Source: CAZKDV01 sp964551645
GTDB lineage: Bacteria; Bacteroidota; Bacteroidia; Bacteroidales; DTU049
DNA: 64,000 bases
Assembly: GCA_964551645.1 (NCBI GenBank)
Contig: CAZKDV010000002.1
Span: forward strand, 1 to 64,000
Direction of reading: 5' to 3'
The number at the start of each line of letters is the position of its first letter. Position 1 is the stretch's first letter. Shown one piece after another: positions 1 through 8,174 of the stretch. A program made the translations under genes and the position numbers. Under the pieces are notes generated by a model. The model saw only the letters and a list, made by a program, of their open reading frames with translations, made no database searches and had not been told where the DNA came from.

Positions 1-40
1 GAAAAACTTAAATGTTACACTCGAAAAAGTTGCATTTACT

Positions 41-56
41 AATTGAACTTAGCTTA
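41..56 (+). repeat. 16-bp direct repeat, left copy
   Basis: aattgaacttagctta here recurs at 463-478 with one mismatch (aattgaacatagctta). The two copies bracket the VOC gene almost exactly. The sequence is AT-rich, so chance is possible, but the position suggests a small duplicated flank or regulatory site. Confidence 0.4.
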
Positions 57-77
57 TAATATAAAATTGAATTAATT

Positions 78-443
78 ATGAAAGCATCTTGGATTACCAT
101 TTACGTTAAAAACATGGAAGAGTCTTTAAAATTTTACACCGAAATAATTGGTTTAGAAATTGCCCATCGTTCGTCTCCACAAGAGGGCTTGGATATTGCA
201 TTCTTGAATGCAGGAGATATTCAAGTGGAACTGATTTGCGACTCAAATAAGTCGGAAATTTCCATTGGCGAGGACATATCTTTGGGTTTTTCTATTGATT
301 CCTTAGAACTCACAATTAAAAACATTAAAGAAAAAAGCGTAAAGAATATAATTGGACCTATTAGTCCAAGTCCACACATATCATTTATCTTTATTTTCGA
401 CCCAAACGGTTTTAAAATTCAGATAGCTGAGCAAAGTTTTTAA
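78..443 (+). CDS. VOC (glyoxalase/bleomycin-resistance) family protein
   Basis: A 121-residue single-module vicinal-oxygen-chelate protein. The N-terminal strand is followed by the typical helix around SLKFYTEIIGLEI, and the C-terminal strand has FDPNGFKIQIAE, the usual position of the last metal-ligand Glu. ELICD in the middle supplies another plausible Glu ligand. The His normally found in the first strand is replaced by a Trp/Thr context (SWITIYV), so metal binding may be altered. The family includes lactoylglutathione lyases, dioxygenases and resistance proteins, and substrate cannot be assigned from this sequence. It stands alone, flanked by a short direct repeat and divergent from nothing obvious upstream. 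Start is the first ATG in frame. Confidence 0.8.
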   Translation: MKASWITIYVKNMEESLKFYTEIIGLEIAHRSSPQEGLDIAFLNAGDIQVELICDSNKSEISIGEDISLGFSIDSLELTIKNIKEKSVKNIIGPISPSPHISFIFIFDPNGFKIQIAEQSF

Positions 444-462
444 ATTTAATAAATTATTAATA

Positions 463-478
463 AATTGAACATAGCTTA
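463..478 (+). repeat. 16-bp direct repeat, right copy
   Basis: Second copy of the repeat at 41-56 (15 of 16 bases identical), lying about 20 bases after the stop codon of the VOC gene. Confidence 0.4.
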
Positions 479-531
479 AAACCTAATTTAATTGTACAAA
501 TTACAGATTGCATAGAAAAATGCGGATAATC

Positions 532-1143
532 CTATTTTCTGCCAAAATCAGCATAAATCTCACCCCATAAATCCGTTCGCCATTTTAGTATAATATATTC
601 TGGCTTATTATCTTTTAGCCAAATAAGTGCCCTTTCAAGCATGTCTGCAATTTGAGGGCTTGTTTCTATTTTTGTTCGTATTTCTTTCTTTTTAACCCAA
701 GTAACTGCAGTGTGTGAATCAGTATAAATTGGGTAATTCAGTCCGTTTTTCTGCATATAAGCCATAGCATGAACTATTGCTAAAAATTCTCCAATATTAT
801 TTGATGCTCCACCAAAAGGCCCCTTATGAAATAAAACTTTTTTTGTTTTTGTGTGTACTCCCCTATACTCCATCACTCCTATGCCAACGCTACAAGCAGC
901 ATCAACAGATATACTGTCAAAAACAATTGATTGCATATCAGAGTGAAATGATTGCTGAGAAGTATTTTTTTGATTTATATAATTATAATATGGTTCATTA
1001 AATGCTTGAACAGCTTTTTCATAACTTTCAAAACGCATATATTTAGCATCTGCAAACCCATCAATTTGCTGTTTACATTCCTCCCAAGTGTCGTAAACAC
1101 CGGGCTTTACTCCCTTCCACACAACATACACTTTCTTTTTCAT
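532..1143 (-). CDS. rnhA: Ribonuclease HI with N-terminal viroplasmin-type RNA-binding domain
   Basis: About 203 residues. The first ~45 residues (KKKVYVVWKGVKPGVYDTW) form the caulimovirus-viroplasmin-like RNase H N-terminal domain that binds RNA/DNA hybrids. A linker follows, then the RNase H fold with the catalytic acidic set: Asp in ISVDAACS, Glu in NIGEFLAI, Asp in YTDSHTAV and Asp in WRTDLWGE. It degrades RNA in RNA-DNA hybrids, including primers and R-loops, in the cytoplasm. The frame is open to an ATG at 1170, but the ATG at 1143 is preferred. It gives the family's usual N terminus, and a TAATTTTG promoter element at 1168-1175 would overlap the longer start. Transcribed divergently from hpt. 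Confidence 0.9.
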   Translation of the reverse strand: MKKKVYVVWKGVKPGVYDTWEECKQQIDGFADAKYMRFESYEKAVQAFNEPYYNYINQKNTSQQSFHSDMQSIVFDSISVDAACSVGIGVMEYRGVHTKTKKVLFHKGPFGGASNNIGEFLAIVHAMAYMQKNGLNYPIYTDSHTAVTWVKKKEIRTKIETSPQIADMLERALIWLKDNKPEYIILKWRTDLWGEIYADFGRK

Positions 1144-1167
1144 AAGCATAGCAATATTTAAAAAATT

Positions 1168-1175
1168 CAAAATTA
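1168..1175 (-). promoter_or_regulatory. Candidate -7 element upstream of rnhA
   Basis: Read on the minus strand this is TAATTTTG, an exact match to the Bacteroidota TAnnTTTG box, ending 24 bases before the chosen ATG. No clear TTTG -33 box is visible at the right distance. Confidence 0.4.
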
Positions 1176-1264
1176 TAGAATAAGTTTGATTGTAAACCGA
1201 TTTAAAAAAACCAAAATTAATTTTATGTCAATCTATAAATTCATACAAATTATAGTAATTTTTG

Positions 1265-1272
1265 TAATTTTG
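1265..1272 (+). promoter_or_regulatory. Candidate -7 element upstream of hpt
   Basis: TAATTTTG, matching TAnnTTTG, ends 18 bases before the ATG at 1291. It supports that internal ATG over the longer frame beginning at 1186. The -33 box is not convincing. Confidence 0.4.
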
Positions 1273-1290
1273 ATTTTTTATTTTTTAAAC

Positions 1291-1839
1291 ATGAGTAGTT
1301 CTAAACAAAACATCAAAGTATTAGACAAGAAATTTGCACCTTTTATATTATATTCTGAAATCACAAAAGCAACAGCAAGGATAGCAAACGAAATCAACAA
1401 GGAGTTTGCAGGCACCAATCCGCTATTTGTGGTTACACTGAATGGAGCATTTATGTTTGCGTCTGATTTGTTAAAAAAAATCACAATTGACTGCGAAATT
1501 TCCTTTGCTAAATTGTCTTCGTATGAGAGCATGAAATCAACTGAAAATATTAAAGAGTTGATTGGTGTTGAAGAAGATATTCGCAATAGAAACATCATCA
1601 TTATTGAAGATATTATTGACACTGGTCTTACAATGGACTATATGCTCAAAAAACTTTCAGAAAAAGGGCAGCCCCATGTTAAAATTGTTAGTTTATTATT
1701 TAAAAAAGAAGCATTTAAGAAAACATTTCCTATTGATTATATAGGATTTACAATTCCGAATAACTTTGTTGTAGGTTATGGATTAGACTATAACGGTTAT
1801 GGCAGAAATCTAACAAACATATATACTCATATCGAATAA
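1291..1839 (+). CDS. hpt: Hypoxanthine phosphoribosyltransferase
   Basis: Purine salvage enzyme that converts hypoxanthine or guanine plus PRPP to IMP or GMP in the cytoplasm. The diagnostic PRPP-binding loop is present as IIIIEDIIDTGLTM, and VTLNGAFMFASDL matches the N-terminal PPi-binding loop region. The frame extends upstream to 1186, but that extension encodes a hydrophobic stretch foreign to the family and contains a candidate promoter element. I therefore start at the ATG of MSSSKQNIKVL, giving 182 residues, the usual family size. It leads a head-to-tail run with the adenylate kinase genes and obg. Hpt-adk-obg is a familiar Bacteroidota order. Confidence 0.93.
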   Translation: MSSSKQNIKVLDKKFAPFILYSEITKATARIANEINKEFAGTNPLFVVTLNGAFMFASDLLKKITIDCEISFAKLSSYESMKSTENIKELIGVEEDIRNRNIIIIEDIIDTGLTMDYMLKKLSEKGQPHVKIVSLLFKKEAFKKTFPIDYIGFTIPNNFVVGYGLDYNGYGRNLTNIYTHIE

Positions 1840-1851
1840 ATAAATAATTTT

Positions 1852-3024
1852 ATGATAAACATAGCATTATTTGGAGCTCCGGGTGCAGGAAAAGGAACAC
1901 AATCAAAACTATTACTTGAAAAATACAAACTTTGTTATATTTCAACCGGAGAAATATTAAGACAAGAAATAGCAAATAATACTAAATTAGGTCTTCAAGC
2001 CAAAGAATTTATCAATCAAGGAAAATTGGCATCTGATGAAATCATTGTCCAAATTATTGAAGAAAAAATCAAAATGACTCCTGATGCAACGGGTTTTCTA
2101 TTCGATGGTTTCCCAAGAACGGTTGTACAAGCGTATATTCTTGAAGGTTTATTGCTAAAAATGGGAATTAGTCTTAACTGCATGATTAGTCTTGATGTCC
2201 CAAAAGAGCAATTAGTTGAAAGACTTGTGTCGCGTGCAAGCAAAGAAAATAGAGATGATGACAATAATATAGAAATTATCAATCATCGCTTAGATGAATA
2301 TTCTGAAAAAACAGTGCCTGTCGCTGATTTCTATAAAGCACAAAACAAATTCTATAATATTGATGGAACTGGAAGTGTAGAAAATATTTTCTCAAAAATT
2401 GACAATATCATTGAAAAACACCTTGAAAGCATTTGGCCTAATGTCATTTTATTTGGACCTCCGGGTGCAGGAAAAGGAACACAAGCTAAATTATTGTCAA
2501 AAGAGTTCAATTTAACCTATATATCTACTGGTGAGATACTTAGACAAGAAATTGCAAAAAAAACAGATGCAGGCATGCGTGCAAAACCATTTTTGGAAAA
2601 AGGAGAACCCGTTCCTGACGAAATAGCTATTATGCTGATTGAAAGTACAATACGCAACACTCATGGCATGAAAGGCTTTATTTTTAAAGGATTTCCGAGT
2701 ACGCTAGTACAAGCATATATACTTGACGGATTATTACAAAAAATGGGATCAAAAGTTTCTTGTGTATATGATATTCAATCGCCCACTCTACAATGTATAA
2801 AACGACTATCTCAAAGGTCTAAAACTCAAAATGCAAGAGTTTACGATATGAATTTGGACACCATTATTCATCGTATCGAAGTATTTGAAAAATATAGTAC
2901 ACCTATACGCGAATTTTATGAAAAAAGAAATTTAATTCAAGCATTTGACGGCGGAAGTGGAGAAAAAGTAGTGTTTGAAAAAATTTCGGAAGCATTAACT
3001 AAGGTACTAAAAAACATCAGATAA
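1852..3024 (+). CDS. adk: Tandem adenylate kinase: active-looking first domain, degenerate second domain
   Basis: A 390-residue protein made of two short-type adenylate kinase domains (no zinc-finger lid), about residues 1-190 and 196-390. Adenylate kinase equilibrates ATP + AMP with 2 ADP. Domain 1 is canonical: P-loop GAPGAGKGT at 8-16, STGEILR, DGFPRT at 85-90 and a lid segment with Arg-Asp-Asp near 134. Domain 2 keeps the P-loop (202-210) and STGEILR, but has KGFPST at 279-284. It has therefore lost the Asp and the AMP-binding Arg of DGFPRT, and its lid has RVYD in place of an R-x-D-D-like motif. Domain 2 is likely catalytically weak or dead and may be regulatory or structural. Follows hpt by 12 bases; a third adk follows 2 bases later. 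Confidence 0.92.
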   Translation: MINIALFGAPGAGKGTQSKLLLEKYKLCYISTGEILRQEIANNTKLGLQAKEFINQGKLASDEIIVQIIEEKIKMTPDATGFLFDGFPRTVVQAYILEGLLLKMGISLNCMISLDVPKEQLVERLVSRASKENRDDDNNIEIINHRLDEYSEKTVPVADFYKAQNKFYNIDGTGSVENIFSKIDNIIEKHLESIWPNVILFGPPGAGKGTQAKLLSKEFNLTYISTGEILRQEIAKKTDAGMRAKPFLEKGEPVPDEIAIMLIESTIRNTHGMKGFIFKGFPSTLVQAYILDGLLQKMGSKVSCVYDIQSPTLQCIKRLSQRSKTQNARVYDMNLDTIIHRIEVFEKYSTPIREFYEKRNLIQAFDGGSGEKVVFEKISEALTKVLKNIR

Positions 3025-3026
3025 AA

Positions 3027-3629
3027 ATGTTCAATCTAATAGTGTTTGGTCCTCCTGGTTGCGGCAAAGGAACTCAATCTAAATTAATTGCCAAAAAATT
3101 TGATTTTTTGCATTTATCAACAGGAGAGCTTTTTAGGCATGAAATTGAACAAAAAAGCACATTAGGGAAGTTTTACAGCAAGTTCATCAATAGAGGGATT
3201 TTGATACCTGACAATGTCGTATTAAAAGAATTATACCGATTTGCGTTAAGAAATCAAGATGCAAAGGGGATTGTTTTTGATGGCTTTCCACGCACAATTG
3301 AACAAGCAATAGCACTTGATAGAGTATTTTCAAAAAAAGAACTTAAAATTGTGTTTGTTGTATCAATTTTAGTTAATAAAAATGAATTGATAAATAGGGT
3401 TTTGGAACGAGCACAAGATTCACAAAGAACTGATGATACATTGGAAATTATAAAAAAACGACTTGAGATATACGAAAAACATACCTTGCCTGTTATAAAT
3501 TATTACAAAAAAACTCCTGAAAAAGTTTTTGAAGTTAGTGGTGAAGATGATATTAGCGTTGTATCTACAAAAATATACCAAACGATAAAGGAAAGAATAG
3601 AAAAAAGGAATAATTTAGGATTGAAATGA
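3027..3629 (+). CDS. adk: Adenylate kinase, single-domain
   Basis: A 200-residue short-type adenylate kinase with all hallmark motifs: P-loop FGPPGCGKGTQ near residues 7-17, LSTGELFRHEI (AMP site), FDGFPRTIEQA with the Asp and Arg intact, and a lid segment QRTDDTLEIIKKRL. This is probably the housekeeping enzyme, or shares that role with domain 1 of the preceding tandem protein. Only two bases separate it from the upstream stop. Its end overlaps obg by four bases (ATGA), so hpt, both adk genes, obg and the PAP2 gene very probably form one transcript. It is more diverged from the tandem domains than they are from each other. Confidence 0.94.
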   Translation: MFNLIVFGPPGCGKGTQSKLIAKKFDFLHLSTGELFRHEIEQKSTLGKFYSKFINRGILIPDNVVLKELYRFALRNQDAKGIVFDGFPRTIEQAIALDRVFSKKELKIVFVVSILVNKNELINRVLERAQDSQRTDDTLEIIKKRLEIYEKHTLPVINYYKKTPEKVFEVSGEDDISVVSTKIYQTIKERIEKRNNLGLK

Positions 3630-4612
3630 ATTTTATAGATCAAGTTAAAATTTTTTGTAGAAGTGGGAAAGGTGGCAACGGTTCTGTACATTTCCATAGG
3701 GCAAAGTTTATCCCCAAAGGCGGTCCTGATGGAGGAAATGGCGGAAAAGGTGGAGATATCATCATTCGTGGAAATCACAATTTATGGACTTTGCTTCATT
3801 TAAGATACACAAAGCACCAATACGCTGGAGATGGTCAAGCCGGAAGTCGAAACAAACGCACAGGCTCTGACGGACTAAATGTATATATAGAAGTACCACT
3901 CGGAACAATAATTAAAGACTCCGAAACAGACGAAATAATGCTTGAAATTCTTGAACATGAACAAGAATTAATATTACTAAAAGGTGGTCGAGGAGGTATG
4001 GGAAATGATTTTTTCAAATCAGCTACAAATCGAACTCCCAAATATGCCCAAGAAGGAGAAGAAAGTCAAGAAGGCTGGTTTGTTTTTGAATTAAAGTTGC
4101 TTGCAGATGTTGGCTTAGTCGGATTTCCAAATGCAGGGAAATCAACTTTACTTTCAGTAATAACTGCCGCAAAGCCCAAAATTGCCGATTACCCCTTTAC
4201 AACGCTCACACCCAATCTTGGCATAGTGCAATATAGAGACGAAGCATCATTTGTAATTTCAGACATACCCGGAATAATTGAAGGCGCTAGTGCCGGAAAA
4301 GGGCTTGGACTTCGTTTCTTGAGACATATAGAACGCAATTCAATTTTACTATACATGCTTCCATGCAATAGTGAAAACATAATGAAAGAGTATAAAATTT
4401 TAAAAAACGAACTTAAACTATACAATCCAGAACTACTTGATAAAGAGCACATTATTGCAATTACAAAATGCGACTTGCTATCCGAAACGGAATTAGAAAA
4501 GCTAAAAAAGAAACTGAACAAACTATCTGCAATTTACATATCATCACACACACAAATGGGAATAACAAATTTAAAAGATACGATATGGAAAACTCTTAAT
4601 TCAGAAATATGA
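3626..4612 (+). CDS. obg: Obg family GTPase (ribosome assembly/stress)
   Basis: A 328-residue Obg/CgtA protein. Residues ~1-155 form the glycine-rich Obg fold (SGKGGNGSVHFHRAKF, GGPDGGNGGKGGD). The G domain follows, with G1 GFPNAGKS, a switch I region with Thr in PFTTLTPNLG, G3 DIPG and G4 in the form TKCD. The variable C-terminal domain found in some species is absent, as in other Bacteroidota. Obg binds the 50S subunit and acts in late ribosome assembly and the stringent response. Translationally coupled at both ends, by a 4-base overlap with adk upstream and a 4-base overlap with the PAP2 gene downstream. Confidence 0.95.
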   Translation: MNFIDQVKIFCRSGKGGNGSVHFHRAKFIPKGGPDGGNGGKGGDIIIRGNHNLWTLLHLRYTKHQYAGDGQAGSRNKRTGSDGLNVYIEVPLGTIIKDSETDEIMLEILEHEQELILLKGGRGGMGNDFFKSATNRTPKYAQEGEESQEGWFVFELKLLADVGLVGFPNAGKSTLLSVITAAKPKIADYPFTTLTPNLGIVQYRDEASFVISDIPGIIEGASAGKGLGLRFLRHIERNSILLYMLPCNSENIMKEYKILKNELKLYNPELLDKEHIIAITKCDLLSETELEKLKKKLNKLSAIYISSHTQMGITNLKDTIWKTLNSEI

Positions 4613-5199
4613 CTAATTTAAGTTTTCTACACTTTATTCCTGAACTTGACAAGCAAATATTACTTTTTATTAACGCATCAAACACTCCATTTTTGGATAT
4701 GCTTATGACTTCGATAAGCAATAAATATTTATGGATTCCGCTATACTTATTATTATTAATTGTAATTACAATAAGATTCAAGAAACTCACACCTTTTATC
4801 ATTCTTATTGTTATTCTCGCTATTGTACTTGCCGACCAAGGTTCAGTAATTTTCTTTAAAAACATATTTCACCGTTTACGCCCATGTCATAATGAAGAAC
4901 TGAAACATTTGCTTCATTTAGTAAATGGAAAATGCGGAGGACGCTTTGGATTTATTTCATCGCATGCTGCAAACACAACGGCACTTACCACAACAGTAGT
5001 TTTATTGTTTGGAAAAAAACACAAATGGCTTATCTCGATTTTTATATTATATACTATTTTAAACTGCTATTCTCGTATTTATCTGGGGGTGCATTATCCG
5101 TCTGATATTGTGGCAGGTGCTATATATGGAATAATATCTGGATATGTTGCTATTAAACTTTTTACATATTTATTTAGAATAAAAATCTCTCCTAATTAA
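4609..5199 (+). CDS. PAP2-family membrane phosphatase
   Basis: A 196-residue integral membrane protein with several hydrophobic helices and the three PAP2 acid-phosphatase motifs: K-x6-RP as KNIFHRLRP, the central SSHAAN (equivalent of PSGH), and SR-x5-H-x3-D as SRIYLGVHYPSD. These residues form the phosphohistidine active site facing the periplasm. Family members dephosphorylate undecaprenyl pyrophosphate, lipid A or phosphatidylglycerol phosphate. An undecaprenyl-pyrophosphatase-like role is plausible but not shown by sequence. Overlaps obg by four bases and ends the hpt-adk-obg run. Confidence 0.85.
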   Translation: MTNLSFLHFIPELDKQILLFINASNTPFLDMLMTSISNKYLWIPLYLLLLIVITIRFKKLTPFIILIVILAIVLADQGSVIFFKNIFHRLRPCHNEELKHLLHLVNGKCGGRFGFISSHAANTTALTTTVVLLFGKKHKWLISIFILYTILNCYSRIYLGVHYPSDIVAGAIYGIISGYVAIKLFTYLFRIKISPN

Positions 5200-5208
5200 C
5201 AGCTTATA

Positions 5209-5235
5209 TTGTTTGCATTTATTTTTCTAAATTTG
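5209..5235 (+). promoter_or_regulatory. Candidate promoter of ackA
   Basis: TTG at 5209-5211 and TAAATTTG at 5228-5235 match the Bacteroidota -33 and -7 boxes, though the 16-base spacer is shorter than the usual 19-21. This leaves a leader of roughly 70 bases before ackA. Confidence 0.35.
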
Positions 5236-5309
5236 CCACAAATTTCAATTTTAGCATATTCAAAAAAAATTATATACATATTATTAACTTAAAATAAACA
5301 TTTAGATTT

Positions 5310-6518
5310 ATGAAAATTTTAGTATTGAACTGTGGTAGCTCTTCAATTAAGTATCAATTAGTTGATATGGGCAAAGACGGAGAAGTAATGGCTAAAGGTA
5401 TTGTTGAACGAATTGGACTTGAAGAAGGCGATTTAACGCACAAACCTAACGGCAAAGATGCATACAAATTATCACAACCAATCCCTGATCACGAAGTTGG
5501 TATTCAATTAATCCTTGATGCACTTCTTCATCCAGAACATGGAGTTATAAAAAACTCAGAGGAGATTGTTGCTGCCGGTCATAGAGTTGCTCACGGTGGA
5601 GAAAATTTTAAACAAAGTGCATTTATTGATGAATTTGCAAAAAAGGATATTGAACGCTGCATTGAACTAGCACCTCTTCATAATCCTGCTAATTTAAGAG
5701 GAATTTTATCAATGGAAAAATTGCTTCCGCAAATACCGCAAGTAGCAGTGTTTGACACTTCTTTTCACCAAACTATGCCCGAATATAGTTATATGTACGG
5801 AATACCTTATGAATACTATAACAAATACAAATTAAGAAGATACGGTTTTCACGGAACAAGCCATAAATATGTTGCAGAAAAAGCAGCAAAACTTATCGGA
5901 AAAAATTGGGAAGATTTAAAAATTATCACTTGCCACCTTGGCAATGGCTCTTCAATTGCTGCAATTGATAAAGGCAAATCAATTGATACAAGCATGGGCT
6001 TTACACCTGTAGAAGGTTTGTTAATGGGAACTCGTACTGGAGACTTAGACTTAGGTGCTTTGTTATTCTTAATGGAAAAAGAAGGATTGGATACTACGGG
6101 AGCAAACAACTTAATTAATAAAAAAAGTGGATTATTGGGAGTTTCTGGCGTTTCTTCCGATATGAGAGACTTAGAAAAAGCATCAGAAGAAGGAAACTCA
6201 AAAGCAAACTTAGCACTTGAAATATTTAGTTATAGAGTGAAAAAATATGTAGGTTCGTATATTGCAGCACTTGGCGGTCTGGACTTATTGATTTTTACTG
6301 GTGGAATAGGCGAAAATGCTTGCAAAATCAGAGAAGCAGTTTGCAAAAACATGGAATTTATTGGAATTAATTTCGACTCCGCTAAAAACCACGAATTAAG
6401 AGGTAAAGATGAAGTATTAACAACTCCAGACTCAAAAACTATTGTGATGGCTATTACAACTAATGAAGAATATGTTATTGCAAAAGACACATATTCAATT
6501 GTTTCAGCGATGAAATAA
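5310..6518 (+). CDS. ackA: Acetate kinase
   Basis: A 402-residue ASKHA-fold kinase that interconverts acetate + ATP and acetyl phosphate + ADP, making ATP in fermentative acetate production. Motifs seen: MKILVLNCGSSSIKYQL (phosphate 1 loop), RVAHGGE, FHQTMP, GFHGTSHKYV, CHLGNGSS (phosphate 2) and FTGGIGENA (adenosine loop). Length is normal for the family. The usual partner gene pta is not adjacent, so phosphotransacetylase must be encoded elsewhere. It stands alone between the obg run and an exopolysaccharide-type gene pair and has its own candidate promoter. Confidence 0.96.
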   Translation: MKILVLNCGSSSIKYQLVDMGKDGEVMAKGIVERIGLEEGDLTHKPNGKDAYKLSQPIPDHEVGIQLILDALLHPEHGVIKNSEEIVAAGHRVAHGGENFKQSAFIDEFAKKDIERCIELAPLHNPANLRGILSMEKLLPQIPQVAVFDTSFHQTMPEYSYMYGIPYEYYNKYKLRRYGFHGTSHKYVAEKAAKLIGKNWEDLKIITCHLGNGSSIAAIDKGKSIDTSMGFTPVEGLLMGTRTGDLDLGALLFLMEKEGLDTTGANNLINKKSGLLGVSGVSSDMRDLEKASEEGNSKANLALEIFSYRVKKYVGSYIAALGGLDLLIFTGGIGENACKIREAVCKNMEFIGINFDSAKNHELRGKDEVLTTPDSKTIVMAITTNEEYVIAKDTYSIVSAMK

Positions 6519-6580
6519 TTAATTATTAGTCATATTCAAAACCATTTTATAATACCGATAAATGTATTTTTTGGACGCTA

Positions 6581-6612
6581 TTTGTAGTGTCATGTATTTT
6601 TATTTACTTTTG
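6581..6612 (+). promoter_or_regulatory. Promoter of the sugar transferase gene
   Basis: TTTG at 6581-6584, a 20-base spacer and TACTTTTG at 6605-6612 match the Bacteroidota consensus TTTG-N19/21-TAnnTTTG. The -7 box ends 25 bases before the ATG. Confidence 0.65.
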
Positions 6613-6637
6613 CATAGTTTATACATGAAAAACACAA

Positions 6638-8158
6638 ATGAACAAAAATAATTTTGTTTATATTTTTGTTGATATAATTTGTATGCTTGTCGGTTTTTCC
6701 TTGACAAGCATCTTTATCCATGAAAGTATTCGTTTTTTTTTTACTGAAAACTACAAGATATTTCTGCTTTTTGTAGCAATTAATTTAATTATATCCATTG
6801 TTAAAACAAAATACTCGACATATCAAAGCCATTATCGAAACTTTATTTCAACGCATTTTCAATCGTGGCTTTTTAGTGTAATAATAACTATTGTTGCTCT
6901 TTACATATTTTATTATACCAAACAAGACAACAAAATATTATATATTTTTTTTATTTTAGTTTTAGTTTTACAAATATTAGTTTCAAATACTATATATTTT
7001 TTCAAAAATGCGATTGACTATTCAAAAAAGTTAGAACAAGAACATATAAGTACTATACAAAATGCTATACAAAACGAACAAATTCAAAATGTATATAAAC
7101 AAATTGCCAACGATTCGCAAGAAATGTACAACCGTTTATCCGAAGCAATCTCCAATGAAGTCTTTGAATTCATAAAGAACCAAGCTTTTTCGACTACTCA
7201 GGCAATACTTTTTCTCGAAACGATCAATCGCTTCAATGTATTGCAATATCAAGATAGCTCTTTTAGCACTATTGTAAATATTTCTTTGGCAAATGATATT
7301 CGGCGAATTAATAAATTTTTTGAATCTGTCAATATAAAGTTGCACAAAGACGGAATATTTATTCAATGTGTTGAAACAATAAAGCAAAGAAAAAAACGAC
7401 TACTAAACAAATATCCTATCATAATATCTCATTTAATTTACAGTTTTGATTTTATTATTCATAGGATACTTCCCCGACTGCCTTATATTAAAAATTCATA
7501 CTTTATGATTTTCAAAGGCAAGAGCCAAAGACTATCTTATGCCGAAACTCTTGGACGATTATACTCATGCGGATTTGAGCATATAGCCGATATTGAGATT
7601 GACAAAATTACATGGTTTGCAGTCAAAAAAGTCTCAAAACCAGCACTATCATACAAAGTTACTTACGGACCTATCATTAAACTTAAACGGCTCGGAAAAA
7701 ACGGAAAAATCATTTGGGTTTATAAATTCAGAACAATGCACCCATATAGCGAATATCTTCAAGAATATATATATAAATTAAACAGCTTAGAAAGTGGTGG
7801 AAAGTTTAAAAATGATTTTAGAGTATCAACAATTGGTCGAATTTTTAGAAAATATTGGTTAGACGAGCTTCCGATGTTGATAAACTTCTTCAAAGGAGAA
7901 CTTAAATTCTTCGGTGTCAGACCATTGAGCAAGCAATATTTTAATCTTTATCCTGAAGATTACAAACAAAGAAGAATGACATATAAACCCGGATTAATCC
8001 CCCCCTACTATGTTCATCTGCCAAAAACACTAAATGAAATTATTGATTCGGAAAAAAAATATTTGAATTTATACGATAAATATGGCTTTTTTGTTGACTT
8101 TATTTACACCTTTAAAGTATTGTTAAATATTATATTTAAAAAAATTAGAAGCTCATAA
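6638..8158 (+). CDS. Membrane sugar transferase with methyltransferase-like middle segment
   Basis: A 506-residue inner-membrane protein. Four transmembrane helices lie at about 6-27, 40-55, 77-93 and 100-121. Residues ~150-335 resemble the C-terminal half of a SAM-methyltransferase-like domain (SAETLGRLYSCGFE-type segment at 300-313) but show no SAM-binding glycine loop. Residues ~343-500 are a bacterial sugar transferase (initiating polyprenyl-phosphate glycosyl-1-phosphate transferase) domain with KFRTM at 363-367, LDELPMLINFFKGELKF and GVRP at 426-429. Such enzymes load the first sugar phosphate onto undecaprenyl phosphate for capsule or exopolysaccharide synthesis. The next gene encodes a Wzi-like outer-membrane protein, consistent with that role. 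A good promoter lies just upstream. Confidence 0.85.
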   Translation: MNKNNFVYIFVDIICMLVGFSLTSIFIHESIRFFFTENYKIFLLFVAINLIISIVKTKYSTYQSHYRNFISTHFQSWLFSVIITIVALYIFYYTKQDNKILYIFFILVLVLQILVSNTIYFFKNAIDYSKKLEQEHISTIQNAIQNEQIQNVYKQIANDSQEMYNRLSEAISNEVFEFIKNQAFSTTQAILFLETINRFNVLQYQDSSFSTIVNISLANDIRRINKFFESVNIKLHKDGIFIQCVETIKQRKKRLLNKYPIIISHLIYSFDFIIHRILPRLPYIKNSYFMIFKGKSQRLSYAETLGRLYSCGFEHIADIEIDKITWFAVKKVSKPALSYKVTYGPIIKLKRLGKNGKIIWVYKFRTMHPYSEYLQEYIYKLNSLESGGKFKNDFRVSTIGRIFRKYWLDELPMLINFFKGELKFFGVRPLSKQYFNLYPEDYKQRRMTYKPGLIPPYYVHLPKTLNEIIDSEKKYLNLYDKYGFFVDFIYTFKVLLNIIFKKIRSS

Positions 8159-8174
8159 TTTGAAAATAAAATAT

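Noticed and set aside
777..1161. Open frames opposite the RNase H gene
   Set aside because: They are antisense to a clearly conserved enzyme and show no domain or codon signal of their own.
1186..1290. N-terminal extension of hpt with a hydrophobic segment
   Set aside because: It is foreign to the enzyme family, and a promoter-like TAATTTTG lies inside it, so it is probably untranslated leader.
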